This document shows, piece by piece, positions 1-20,767 of a stretch of DNA of 64,000 bases (the stretch's first letter is position 1; every line of letters begins with the position of its first letter). A program made the position numbers and the translations under genes. This stretch comes from Odobenus rosmarus divergens (Eukaryota; Chordata; Mammalia; Carnivora; Odobenidae): assembly GCF_000321225.1 (NCBI RefSeq), contig NW_004450466.1, positions 233,492 through 297,491 on the forward strand, given 5' to 3'. The notes below the pieces were generated by a model. It was not told the origin of the DNA. It did not search any database and saw only the letters and a list, made by a program, of their open reading frames with translations.

Positions 1-1190
1 ACCCTTATGCAGGTGAAATAAAACACATTCATAGGTTGGTTTGATTTGCACCCATCCTAATTGCTACTTCTGCTATAGTCAAACTACTGAGAGGACACCC
101 AAGTGTATACTTCCAGTCCTGACCTCACTCCAAACTTTCAGACTTGGATATCTTACTCTTTTCTGAATATTTCTACACAGATCTCTATTGGCACTCAAAA
201 TCAAAGCACCTGAAATGAGCCCAAAACCTTCCCTGAAACCTGTTCAGTGTCTAATATTTAATAGCATCACTCAGTTTCTCAGTCTTAAAATTTGAGAGTC
301 CCTTAAATAGCAGCATCTCACCCCACACATCCACCTTGTTTCCTTCCCATTCCCATCATTTTACATTAAGCCCTGTCACTTGTCTGGAATATTTTCATAG
401 TTGCTGTCTTCTTTTTTTTGTATTGGCCCCCAAATATTCCTTTACTTAATATCATTGTCATTAACAACACTTACTGAGCATTTACTTTGTAAGAGGCCCT
501 GCGCTATACACTTTATATAGGTTCTCATTTAATTCTGAGAGATGTTTTACTGTTACCATTTTACAGAAATCAATGCTTAGATATTCTCAGTCCATCCTTA
601 AAACTTTCATTTATAAAATTTGCATTTTTAAAGGAGTTTGCAAAATGTCATATATTCTAAAGCCAGGAATAGTACCTGTCATGCTTATCCGGGGAAGAAT
701 GCTTTTACAGCAGTCACCTGTGCTACGTGACCCTCTCTTCTTGAACCCAGGCAGCCAGTCTTAAGTCTGGCCAGCGTGAAACTATAGGGATAATGACATT
801 TAACAGACCTAATCAGATTTGATCAAATTGAATGCGAGATAGAGAAAGCTGGACAATTGGTAGTGAGGACAGAAATGGAGACTAGCTAAGCCTTAAAATT
901 AGACAAAACAGATTCACAGACTGGGCTATAAAGGAACAACAGAACAGACTTTTCCTCAAAACTGCCATAAGTCATTCAATTTCATTTATGTGGCTGAGAT
1001 ATTCTATAATTTTCTTCCAGGCCTGGCCACAAGCTCCCTCTTTTCCTTATATTTACTTTCAGCCTTATAATAAAGCTCTCATCATATAAGTAAACAAGTG
1101 AATGCCTATTTTTGCAGTCAGGAGTCTAATGCAGAAATGATCTTATTTGGGATTTGATTCTCCCAACAATTTTTTTATATAGCAAAAATG
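1..1190. other. PIGB intron 5, distal unassigned part
   Basis: This stretch is expected to be intronic because exon 6 has not yet been reached. Apart from a likely MIR near 455-565 I recognise nothing. A 63-codon ORF at 573-764 shows no family resemblance. Confidence 0.5.
455..565 (-). repeat. MIR SINE fragment
   Basis: Reverse MIR core: ACTTACTGAGCATTTACT, then TTCTCATTTAATTCT and CCATTTTACAGA. Diverged. Confidence 0.5.
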
Positions 1191-1558
1191 GATAGTAGCT
1201 TCTCAACTAGACCAAATTCTGGCTTTCTCTCTCATTATATCCTAAATACTGGTACTGCAAGAGAATTCTTTCTAAATCAGATTTGATTATGTCATGCTTT
1301 CAAAAGCCTGCAATGGTTCCCTTCAACCTACAGAATAAAGTCCAAATTCTGGAGAAGGGCAAAGTCCCATTCCAGCATCATCCCTTATTCTTCCCTTCTC
1401 CCATGCTTCCGACCACGTGTGTGGTAGGATGGACAACCTGCCCACAGCAAAATGAAGCCCTTTTACAGCTCTGTGTTTTTGCTCATATTGGTGGTTCCAT
1501 TTGCTTGGTATTTGCTTCCCCAGTTTATATAAGCCCAAATCTGGTCCATATATTTTCT
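1190..1558 (+). repeat. L2 LINE fragment, interrupted by L1
   Basis: L2 3'-half words are recognisable, such as AAGCCTGCAATGGTTCCC and AGAATAAAGTCCAAATTC. The fragment breaks at 1,558, where a younger LINE-1 inserted. Similar pyrimidine-rich sequence resumes after 8,656. Confidence 0.6.
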
Positions 1559-2951
1559 TTAACTTACTCTTTACAAGTGAAGTATAGTTGATATATACAG
1601 TATTGTTTTTAGTTTCAAGTGTACAATATAGTGACTTGACATTCATATACATTACAAAATGCTCACCACAAAAAGGGTAGTTATCTGTTACCATACAGAG
1701 TTATTACAACATTCCTGGCTATATTCCCAATCCTATACTTTATATCCTCATGACTTATTTATTTTATAAATGGTAGTATGTACCGCATAAACCCCTTCAT
1801 CTGTTCTCCCCATCCAACCCATCCCTCCTCCCATCTGGCAACCATCAGTTTGTTCCCTGTATTTGTGCGTCTGTTTCTGTTAAGTTTATTCATTTGTTTT
1901 GTTTTTTAGATTCCACTTTTAAGTGAAATTGTATGGTATTTATCTTTCTCCATCTGACTTATCTCACTAATACCCTCTAGGTCCATCCATGTTGTTGCAA
2001 ATGGCAAGATTTCATTCTTTTTATGGCCCAAGTAATAGTCCATTGTGTGTGTGTGTATGCCAAACCTTCTTTATCTGTTCATCTTTTGATGGATACTTAG
2101 GTTGCTTCTGTATCTTGCCTATTGTAAATAATGCTGCAGTAAACATAGGAGTGCGTATTACTGTTTGCATTTTCTTTGGATAAATACCCAGATATGGAAT
2201 TTCTGGATCATATATATGGTATTTCTATTTTTAATTTTTGGAGGAACTTCTGTACTGTTATTCACAGTAGCTGCATGAATTTACATTCCTACGAATAGTG
2301 CATGAGGGTTACTTTTTCTCCACATCCAAGCCAACACTTGTTATTTTCTGTCTGTTTGGTAATAGCCATACTGACAGGTGTGAGATATCTCATTTTGGTT
2401 TTGATTTGCATTTCCCTGATGATTAGTGATGTTGAGCATGTTTTCATGTGTCTGTTGACCGTCTGTAGGTCTTCTTTGGAAAAATGTCTACTTAGGTCTT
2501 CTGCCCATTTTTTAATTTGATTTTTTTAATTGTATGAGTTCTTTATGTATTTTGGATATTAACCCCTTACTGAATATATCATTTGCAAATATCTTCTCCC
2601 ATTCAGTAGTTTGCCTTTACATTTTGTTGATGGTTTTCTTTGCTGTGCTGTTCATATAGTCTCAACAGTTTATTTTTGCTTTTGTTGCCTTTGCCTGGGG
2701 AGACAGATCTAAAAAATGTTGCTAAAACTGATATCCAAGAGTTTACCACTTGTTTTAGGAGTTTTGTGGTTTCAGGTCTTAAATTCAGGTCTTTAAGTTT
2801 ATTCTTTGTATATGGGTCGATAAAGTAGTAGTCTTTTCCATGTAACTATCCAGTTTACCCAACACCATTTATTAGAAAGACTGTCTTTTCCCCATTGTAT
2901 ATTCTTGCCTAGCTTTGTCATAGGTTAATTGACCATAGAAGTGTAGATTTA

Positions 2952-3130
2952 GGGGTCCCTGGGTGGCTCCGTTAGTTAAGTATCTACCTTCAGCTCAGGT
3001 CATGATCTCAGGGTTCTGAGATCGAGCCCCACATGGGGCTCCCTGCTCAGTGGGGAGTCCGCTTCTCCCCGTCTGTCCCTCCTGCTCATGCTCACTCTTT
3101 CTCAAATAAATAAATAAAATCTTTTTTTTA
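2952..3130 (+). repeat. Can-SINE inside the L1
   Basis: tRNA-like head GTCCCTGGGTGGCTC, B-box-like GATCGAGCCC, and tail AAATAAATAAATAAAATCTT. Nested in the minus-strand L1. Confidence 0.93.
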
Positions 3131-3755
3131 ACAAAAGAATTGTGGGTTTACTTTTGGGTTCTCTATTGTTCCACTGATCTATGTGTTTATTTTAGTGCCA
3201 GTACCATACTTTTTTGATTACTATAGCTTTGTAGTATAATTTGAAATCTGGGAGTGTGATACTACCTGCTTTGTTCTTTTTTAAGATTGTTTTGGCTATT
3301 CAGGTTTGTTTGTTTTATGGTTACATACAAATTTTAGGATTATTTGTTTAACTTCTGAGAAAAATGCTATTGGTACATTGAGAGAGATTGCATTGAATCT
3401 GTATATTGCTTTGGATAATATGGACATTTTAACAATATTAATTTTCCAATCCATGAATATGGTATATCTTTCCATTTACTTGTGTCATCTTCAGTTTCTT
3501 TCATGAACATCTTATAGTTTTTAAGAGTACAGGTCTTCCACTTCTGTTAAATTTATTCCTAAGTATTTTTTTATTTTATTTTTTATTCCTAGGTATTTTT
3601 TTAAATGCAATTATAAGTGGGTTAGTTTTCCTGATTTCTCTGGCTGCTAGTTAGTGTATAGAAACACAACAGATTTCTGTATATTAATTTTGTATCCTGT
3701 AACTTTACTGAATTTATTCATTCTAAGTTTTTTTGGTGGAGTCTTTACAGTTTTC

Positions 3756-3952
3756 TTTTTTTTTTTTTAAGATTTTATTTATTTATTTGAGAGAGAGAGA
3801 ATGAGAGAGAGCACATGAGAGGGGTTAGGGTCAGAGGGAGAAGCAGACTCCCTGCCGAGCAGGGAGCCCGATGCAGGACTCGATCCAGGGACTCCAGGAT
3901 CATGACCTGAGCCGAAGGCAGTTGCTTAACCAACTGAGCCACCCAGGCGCCC
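3756..3952 (-). repeat. Can-SINE inside the L1, with TSD
   Basis: Poly-T, AAGATTTTATTTATTTATTT and GAGCCACCCAGGCGCCC. Flanked by TTTACAGTTTTC at 3,744-3,755 and 3,953-3,964. Confidence 0.97.
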
Positions 3953-4940
3953 TTTACAGTTTTCAATATGTAGTATGTTAGCTGCAATAGCGAGTTTTAC
4001 CTCTTGCTTACCAATTTAGGTGCTTTTTTTTCATCTGATTACTGTGGCTAGGACTTCCAGTACTATGTGAAATAATAGTGGTTAGAGTGGGCATCCTTGT
4101 CTTGTTCCTGACCTTAGATGAAAAGCTTCAAGCTTTTCACCATTGAGTATGGTTATTAGCTGTGGGTTTGTCATATTATGGCCTTTATTATGTTGAGGTA
4201 TATTCCCTCTGTATCCACTTTGTTAAAGTTTTATCATAAATGGATGTTGAATTTTGTCAAATGCTTTTTCTGCATCTATTGAGATGATCATATGATTTTT
4301 AACCTTCATTTTGTTGTGGTATATCATGTTGATTTTCACATAATGATCCTTGAATCTCTGGAATAAATTCCATTTGATTGTGATCAGTGATACCTTTAAT
4401 GTATTGTTCAATTTAGTTTGCTAATACTTTGTTGAAGATTTTTGAATCTATGTTCATTAGAAATACTGACCTGTAATTTTGTTGTTTTTTTGTTTTTTGT
4501 AGTGTCTTTGTCTGGTTTTGTTATCAGGGTAATGCTGACCTCATAATGAATGAATTTAGAAGAGTTCCTTCCTCTTTAATTTTCTGGAATTGTCTGAGAA
4601 GGATAGGTATTAACTCTTCTTTAAAAGTTTTGTAGAATTCATCTGTGATGTCATCTGATCTTGGACTTTTGTTTTTTGGGAGTTTTTCAACTATTGATTC
4701 AATTTTATTACTAGTGATCAGTCTGTTCAAATTTTCTGTTTCTTCCTGATTCAGTCTTGAAAGATTATGTTTCTAAATTTATCCATTTCTTCTAGGTTGT
4801 CCAGTTCGCTGGCATATAATTTTTTTGTAGTCTCTTATAATCCTTTGTTTTTTATGGTGTTGGCTGTAACTTCTCCTCTTCTCCTGTTTCATTTCTGATT
4901 TAAGTCCTTTTTTTCTTGATGAGTCTGGCTAAAGGTTTTA

Positions 4941-5125
4941 TTTTTTAATTTTTTTAAAGATTTTATTTAATTGGCAGAGAGAGAGAGACACAGTGAGAGG
5001 GAACACAAGCAGGGGGAGTGGGAGAGGGAGAAGCAGGCTTCTGACGGAGCAGGGAGCCTGATGCAGGGCTTGATCCCAGGAGCCAAAGGCAGACGCTTAA
5101 CGACTGAGCCACCCAGGCGCCCCAA
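4941..5125 (-). repeat. Can-SINE inside the L1, with TSD
   Basis: Reverse Can-SINE with the ACACAAGCAGGGGGAGTGGG subfamily signature. Flanked by GGCTAAAGGTTTTA (4,927-4,940 and 5,126-5,139). It has a small internal deletion near the ATCATGACCTGAGCC segment. Confidence 0.96.
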
Positions 5126-8100
5126 GGCTAAAGGTTTTAAACATTGTTATCTTTAGAATCAGCTGTTAGTTTCACTGATCTTTTCTATTTTTTTTTTTTT
5201 GTCTCTACTTATTTCCATTGTGATCTTTATTATTTTTTCTACTAACTGGTTTTGTTCTTTTTCACTAAATTTAGATTAGGTTAGATTGTTTGAGATTTTT
5301 ATTATTTCTTAAGGTAGGCCTCTTTTGTTATAAACTTCCTTCTTAGAACTGCTTCTTTTGCATCCTAAAGATTTTGGAATGTTATGTTTCCATTTTCATT
5401 TGTCTCACGGTATTTTTTGATTCCCTCTTTGATTTCTTTGTTGACCTGTTGCTTGTTTAGTAGCATGTTTTTGGCCTTCACCTTTTTCCAGTTTTTTTAA
5501 TTGTAAATGATTTCTTCTAGTGTCATACTGTTGTCAGAAAAGAGGATTGGTAAGATTTCAGTCTTCTTAAATTTATTGAGACTTTTTGGCCTAATGTGAT
5601 CTCTTCTAGAGAATGTTCCATGTGCATGTCAAAAAAAATGTGTATTCTGCTGTTTGGGGATGAAATATTCTAGGTCTGTTAAGCCGATCTGGTTTAATGT
5701 GTCATTAAAGCTACTGTTTCCTTATTTTCTGTCTGGATGATCTATCCATTGTTGTAAGTGGGGCCTTAAAGTCTCCTTCTACTACTGTATTTCTCCTTTT
5801 AGGTCTGTTAATATTTGCTCTATATATATAGGCGCTGCTATGTTGGAAACAAACATTTACAGCTGTTATATCCTCTTGTTGGACTGATCCCTTTATCATT
5901 ATATAATGCCCTTCTTTGTCTCTTGTTATAGTCTTTGTGTTAAAGTCTATTTTTGTCTAAGCATTAACCACCCTATTTTTTTCTTCACTTCTATTTGCAT
6001 GGAATATCTACATTCATCCCTTCACATTCGGTATGTGTCTTTTGGTCTGAAGTAAGTCTCTTGTATGCAGCATACAGATGGATTTTCTTTTTTTTTTTAA
6101 TCCATTCACTTCATGTCTTTTGGTTGGAGCATTTAGTTCATTTACATTTAATGTAATTATTCATATGTATGTTCATATTTATTGTCATTTTGTTAACTGT
6201 TTTCTATTTGTTTTTGTAGTTCTCTGGTTCTTTTCCTCTTGCTCTCTTCTCTTGTGATTTCATGACTTTCATAGTGTTATGCTTGGGTTCCTTTTTATTT
6301 TTTGTGTATCTGTTATTGGTTTTTAATGCCATGAGGTTCATTCTAAGAGCACAGTACATTACCCTCTCCATGATTATGTATCTGATATCATATTGTACAT
6401 ATTTTTGTCTCTTAACTAATTGTTACAGATGTGGTTGATTTTACTAATTTTTTCTTTTAATTTTTCTAACTTTAAGTGGTTTATCTACTACTTTTACTGT
6501 ATTTTGCTTTTGCAAGTGAAATTTTTCTTTCATAATTTTCTTATTTAAATTTTCTGCTTAGAGAATTTCTTTTCACATTTTTTTTAGGACTGGTAGAGTG
6601 GTAATGAACTCCTTTAAACTTTTGTTTGGACAACTTTTTATCTCTCCTTTAATTCTTGCTGGGTAGAACATTCTTGGTTGTAGGTTTTTTCATTTTAGCA
6701 CTTTGAATATATCATGCCAGTCTCTTCTGGCCTGCAAAGTTTCTGCGAAAAATCAGCTAACAGTTGTATGGGTGTTTTGTTGTATATAACTAGTTGCTTT
6801 TCTCTTGCTGTTTTTAAGATTCTCTCTTTATCTTTACTTTTTGGCATCCTAATTATTATGTGTCTTATTTTGGACCTCCTTTGGTTCATCTTGTTTGGGG
6901 CTCTCTTGTGCTTCCTGGACCTGGATGTCAGTTTCCCTTCCTAGGTCAGGGAAGTTATCAGCTATTTTCTCTTCAAATAAGTTTTCTACCCCTTTCTCTC
7001 TCTTCTTCTGGGATCCCTATAATGTGAATGTTAGTCTGCTTAATGTTGTTCTACAGGTCCCTTACCACATCCTCATTTTTAAAATTTCCTTTCCATTTGC
7101 TCTTCCGTTTTGATGATTTTTTCTACCCTGTCTTCCAGATTGCTGTTCTGCATCCTCTAATCTGCTGTGAATTCCTTCTAATGTATTTTTCATTTGTTAT
7201 ATTCTTCAGCTCAGACTCGTTCTTTTTTGTATTTTCTATCTCCTTAAGTTTTCACTGAGTTCATCCACTCTTCTTCTAAGTTCAGTGAGCATCTTTATGA
7301 CCATTACTTTGAATTCTTTATCAGGTAGATTGCTTGTCTCCATTTTGTTTAGTTCTTTTTCTGAGGTTTTGTTTTGTTCTCATTTAAAACATATTCCTCT
7401 ATCTCATTTTATCTGACTCTCTGTGTTTGAGTCTTGGTATTAGGTAGGTCAGCTATGTCTTCTGGTTTAAAGGTAGTGTCCCATGGGCCTAGAAGTGCAA
7501 TTCTCCCTGGTCACAAGAACAAGGCATTCCAGGGCTATCCTCCGTATGGGCTGTGTGATTTCCTGTTGTGACAGGCCACAACTGGTGTGGGTGTGCTGGT
7601 GGGCAGGGATGCCCGTCTCACCCAGGGCTAGAGTCACTATGGAGGGGTACCAGTCCTGACAGAGGCTGCCCCCTGGGTATGGCATGGTGGCAGCTGCTTT
7701 GGAGGGGCACCTGCCGGGTTGGGTGGCACAGGTCTGTAGGGGCATGCCAGGGTTGGGCAAACTATGCTAGCAAGGTAGATGGAAAGTGTCAGAACTGTCA
7801 TTTGCCAGTGTTGGGCTAGCTGGGCTGAAGGTAGGCAAGAAAAACGGTATCTACCAGCACTTCTGTTCCTGGGGAAAGTGCCCAGCCTCTCTGGTACATG
7901 CCTTAAAATTTGTCAATAAATCTCCTTCATGTCAGGTAATTTTTAAACTGCTGCCTCTTTCCTGGTTTTTGAAGCAAGTGATACTGTCTCTAGGCCTTTA
8001 AGAGCAGAGTTTAGGTTTCCTATAGGCCTCTGGGTCTTTTGGAGTTAAGCCCCACTGATTTTAAAAGCAGACATTATGGGGACTCACGCTCCTGATGCAG

Positions 8101-8672
8101 ATCCCCAGGCAGGGGGGTCCCTGATGTGAAGTTGAACCCCTTACTCCACAGGGATGACCTCCACACCATCCCTCCTGCTGGCGGGTCACTGCTGGACACT
8201 TTTCAAATGGCTGTTTTTCCACTGGGTCTCAAGGGTAACCAAGACTGTATGTGAGACATCCAAGTGGGGAACCTCAGTTTCCTATAGCACTTGGGGACCC
8301 CTGGATGTCTAGTTTATTTTCCAAGCCAGATGTTCTGGGTGCTTGTTTCTCTGGTGCAGATCCCAGGGGCCAGAGTGCCTGATGTGAGGCATCAAAGCCT
8401 TACTTTTCTGGAAGAAGTGCTAGCTGGTGAGATCCCTCCCTATTGTGTGTTGCCATGCTGCGGGTGGGGTTTTTCTGTGAGACTGTGTCTCTGCCTCTTC
8501 CACCTATCTTTACCCTTTGTTGTGGAGAGCAATTCATCTAGCTTTCATTTCTTTTTTGGAAAGAAATGATCCATATGTTCGTATAGTTTTGGTATGTCTG
8601 AGGGAGGAGGTGAGTTCAGAATCTTCCTATGCTGCCATCTTGGACCCAATCTCCTGGGTCCATATATTTTCT

Positions 8673-17470
<8,798 letters not shown>

Positions 17471-17933
17471 CCTGCACCTACTTCGAGGTCTGCTGAGGAT
17501 CCCCGGACACCTCAGTCCCCGCGATGAGGGAGACTGCAGTTGGAGTAACGCGCGTTGCTCTTTCGCTCACGAAGTTTGGCCTCTGCAGCAGCCGTCACAC
17601 GCAGGCGCGGAGGTAGCTGGGAAAAGGCAGCTTCCTCACACCGGCCGCCGAAGTTTGTGTCGCTGCGGAGTGCTGCAGGTTTGTTTGGCACGGGTAAGCT
17701 TTGTCGCGAACTCGCTTGCGCTTTTTCTTTGGCTTATCCTTCTCGTGAGATTGCTGCCCTCCTTTGGCTTCGTGGTCCCTGCGTCCTGTATTCTCTTCCG
17801 GAGACTGCTGGAAGGAGCCGGAGCTCCCCTAGGCTAGGGCAGACGAGAGGCGGGGTCAGCGACGCGGAGCGACAGACGAACGGTCGGAGGTGTTTAAGTG
17901 GTAATGATAATAGTAATGATAATTACGATTCCC

Positions 17934-17981
17934 TTCCTTCCTTCCTTCCTCCCTCCCTCCCTCCCTCCCTCCCTCCCTCAG
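17934..17981 (+). repeat. (CTTC)n/(CTCC)n microsatellite
   Basis: CCTTCCTTCCTTCC grades into repeated CTCC units, inside the probable PIGBOS1 intron 1. Confidence 0.95.
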
Positions 17982-18321
17982 CAGGCGATGAACTATAGCA
18001 TTCTTTGTAAGCTGTCATTTATCTAGTTAACCGTCCAAGAGCAAACAGGCATTTCTTTCCTATATTAGTTTAAATTACATTTTATTGATGTTAAGGACAA
18101 TTCAGTTTCTAGTATCGGTTCTGCCTCTAATGATTTCTGTAACCTCGGGGGCCGGTCTAGGAGACGGTGAAAGACTGTTATAAGAAAATATGTAAATCCG
18201 TTACTCTGCTTTCCTCTTTCATAAACATCTATTTTCTCCAGAGACTATGGTGTTCCCAAATATAACTTTCTGAGAAATACTGGAGTCTTTACTCCTCAGT
18301 TGTTAAAAGTAAATTAGTCAA

Positions 18322-18398
18322 CCTCCCCACTCTCATGTACTCTCTCTCTCTCTCATTCTCACTCTCTCAAAAATAAATAAATAAAATCTTTTAAAAAA
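18322..18398 (+). repeat. 5'-truncated Can-SINE with TSD
   Basis: Only the CT-rich end and the AAATAAATAAATAAAATCTT tail are present. The flanking AAAAGTAAATTAGTCAA copies at 18,305-18,321 and 18,399-18,415 show that truncation happened at insertion. Confidence 0.92.
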
Positions 18399-19051
18399 AA
18401 AAGTAAATTAGTCAAATCTTTATATTATAAAAAATGTATGGTGATAAACATAACATAATAAAATAAAATTTAAAAAAATGGATGGCAGGTTATTTACATG
18501 TGTTTGATGTCTACTTGTACCTTCTAAAGCATCAAAGGGAACTCATAAAATCTTTTAGCCTGCTTTAAAAATTGTTTTTAATTATGCATATTGCCAAAAA
18601 TCATGAAATAGTAAAAAAGGGCAAATAATGAAAAGTAACAATTCTCTTTCTTCTACTTCCAGATTGGATTGGCAATAACTTTCAGCTTTTTGGGGGAGCT
18701 GTTTCTTTTAGTGGTTAGTTTTATGATGGTATGTAAAGGTATAAAGAGGATTTCTCTTCCCAGACTCTCCCCCACTTTTGCCATTTTAAGAATTATTTAT
18801 TTAAAACCATTGAGAAAATTCTATAATAGGATTTAGCTTTGTCTTACACCATCCCCTGATCCTCATTTGTCATATTCCCTGTATATTTATATTCCTATTT
18901 TAGTTAAGTCAAGTGAGATTTACATATTATGATGAAAATACTCTTCACTCTGGAAGAAAGTAGTGACCTGGAATTTTTTAAAAGGATGTTGTGCTAAGTT
19001 ATTGCTTTGCTTTCCATTTTCTTTGTACACAGATCTGAAGATATTTCCTGA

Positions 19052-19111
19052 ATGTGGACTGTAATTTTTCAAAAACACAGTGTGGCAAAAGCACTGTACG
19101 GCATTTGTTGA
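19052..19111 (+). CDS. Upstream ORF in the PIGBOS1 leader (19 codons)
   Basis: ATG at 19,052 opens MWTVIFQKHSVAKALYGIC and stops with TGA at 19,109-19,111, three bases before the PIGBOS1 ATG. It starts in a weak context (T at -3, T at +4), so scanning ribosomes would often bypass it. It lies in the same exon as PIGBOS1 if the acceptor at 19,031-19,032 is used. Whether it is translated is unknown. Confidence 0.5.
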   Translation: MWTVIFQKHSVAKALYGIC

Positions 19112-19114
19112 AAA

Positions 19115-19279
19115 ATGTTTGGGAGATTGACTCTTCCACAACTGCTTTTTGCTAGCATCCTTGGAATTGCTGGAGGGATGTATATTTATCAACCAATATT
19201 TGAACAATACTACAGAGATCAGATGGAATTAAAAGAAAAGTTGAAATTGGCACAAGAATCAGAAGAGAAGAAAAGTTAA
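19115..19279 (+). CDS. PIGBOS1: PIGBOS1 microprotein (54 aa)
   Basis: A single uninterrupted 54-codon ORF encodes [20 protein letters not shown], then a [13 protein letters not shown] segment and a charged C-terminal tail ending AQESEEKKS. The N-terminal half is one hydrophobic helix (about residues 8-24). The rest is a Lys/Glu-rich helix. This is the known vertebrate PIGBOS1 protein at its usual length. It is an outer-mitochondrial-membrane microprotein reported to contact the ER protein CLCC1 at ER-mitochondria contacts and to modulate the unfolded protein response. It sits 1.6 kb from PIGB exon 1 on the opposite strand, as in other mammals. The ATG has A at -3. A longer antisense ORF overlaps it and is spurious. 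Confidence 0.96.
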   Translation: MFGRLTLPQLLFASILGIAGGMYIYQPIFEQYYRDQMELKEKLKLAQESEEKKS

Positions 19280-19400
19280 TACTACATGGAGTTGAAATGT
19301 AATTGTTTAAAGTTCTATTGAAATTATACATTGACTATAAATAATCTAGTAAAAACTTCTCAAGTATATTTTAAACACAAATAAATAATAGGTAATGATT

Positions 19401-20767
19401 TTAAAACAAGCACTGTCAATTTTAATGTTTAATTTTATTTGTCATTTTTAAACTAAAATGAATGTGTTAAAGAATATTTTGTTTCCCAGTTGACGTTTAT
19501 TTTTCTGGAAATGCAACGTATACAGGATCAAGGGATAACAAGACTCTTTATAAAATAGCTGGGAATGGTGTTCATAGTACTGGTTATAGATGAAGTGAAT
19601 CAAGTTAACCACCTCAGGCAGAATGCCCCTCAAGTAGCCTACAGTTAGCCGATTCAATATACTTGAGCAGTCTTTTAGCCCCAGGCAGAATGAAGGAGTA
19701 AATTGAGAATTAGGGTAGCTCAGATCAAATTGAGGTTTTAGTTAAGCTAGATGGTATTATATAGGATAGCAAATATGACACAGATCTGTTTGTTTGACCT
19801 AAGCAAATTTGCATTAATAATAGTGCAAAGGGTGGAACTAATTTGTTATAAAGCTATTTTTCATATAGTTACAATGTTTTTTTGAAATTGGTAGGAACTG
19901 ATAATTACTTTTTATTCTAATAATCTTAAGCTTGTATTTTCACTGAGAGCTATCAATGTAATCACATGTACAAGATGCTTTATTTAAATCAACTCATTTT
20001 TTATTATTGATTGCTTTTTCTTGAAAAGTAAATTTATTATAGCTTAATCTAAGCTGTCTATGTTCAGTGGAGGCCAGCATGGGTAATTTTTAAAAAAGGG
20101 AGTGAAAAAATTTACGAAAATAGTGCATGTACATTAAAAAATTCAAACAGTACGGAAATGAACAAACTAAAAGGTGAAAATTATTGTATACATTGATTTA
20201 ATCAGCACCTTTAACAGATTAGTGTAAGCTTTTGAGACTTTTTCTTCTGTGCACATAAAAATATACATTAAGATTTTAGTTCATATACCAAGTGTTTACC
20301 ATGTGACAGGCTTAGCTTTGCTTGAACTACACAGCTAGACTGGGGGTTGTGTTGTATGAGTCTTATCATTGTGGGATCCAGGCTCAAGGAGAATCTCCTT
20401 TCTGGGATATGACAGAATATAGGATTGAGACAGAGAGGAAACTTGGAATTGTAAGCTTCTGCTCATTTGTGGCAAATGTCAAATCTCATATTCTGTTGGT
20501 TTAGAGCATGTCACATGGTCAAGCTCAAAGTCAAGGGCAGGGACACAGACTTTGTACAGGGTGCAGAGTCAAGTCACATGATAATGAGCAGGAATATACG
20601 ATCCTGTTGTATCCAAGGAATGATAATCCTATCTAACATCAATTTAAATTGAACTGCTTTTGATCCTCCTTTTGAGAATGATGCATTGGTCAGTTTAGTA
20701 TTTACGTACCAAGTGGCAGAGAATGAGTTTATTTTTTTCCTAATAAAAATATTGCAGCCATTTATAT
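19401..20767. other. Unassigned intergenic sequence
   Basis: AT-rich. No repeat family or exon recognised. Short ORFs on both strands show no resemblance to known proteins. Confidence 0.5.

Larger units (their letters stand above)
1559..8656 (-). mobile_element. Near full-length degenerate LINE-1 in PIGB intron 5
   Basis: The element lies between two copies of GGTCCATATATTTTCT (1,543-1,558 and 8,657-8,672), a perfect 16-bp target-site duplication. On the minus strand the 5'UTR starts near 8,650 with the GGGTCCAAGATGGCAGCATA-type motif. ORF1 C-terminal text (KDKERILKTAREKQLVIY) is at about 6,700-6,890. The ORF2 endonuclease (MDRSSRQKI) is near 5,720-5,760 and the reverse transcriptase ([19 protein letters not shown]) at about 4,220-4,280. 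The 3'UTR ends near 1,570. Both ORFs are broken by stops and frameshifts, so it is inactive. Three Can-SINEs inserted later (2,952, 3,756 and 4,941). Antisense ORFs here are not genes. Confidence 0.93.
19033..19400 (+). other. PIGBOS1: Probable PIGBOS1 terminal exon
   Basis: The acceptor CTTTGTACACAG| (AG at 19,031-19,032) follows a pyrimidine-rich tract. The exon holds the uORF, the whole coding sequence and an AATAAA at 19,380-19,385, a possible polyadenylation signal. The 3' end is a guess. Confidence 0.6.

Noticed and set aside
18920..19207. 95-codon minus ORF over PIGBOS1
   Set aside because: Antisense of the PIGBOS1 exon. No resemblance to a known protein.
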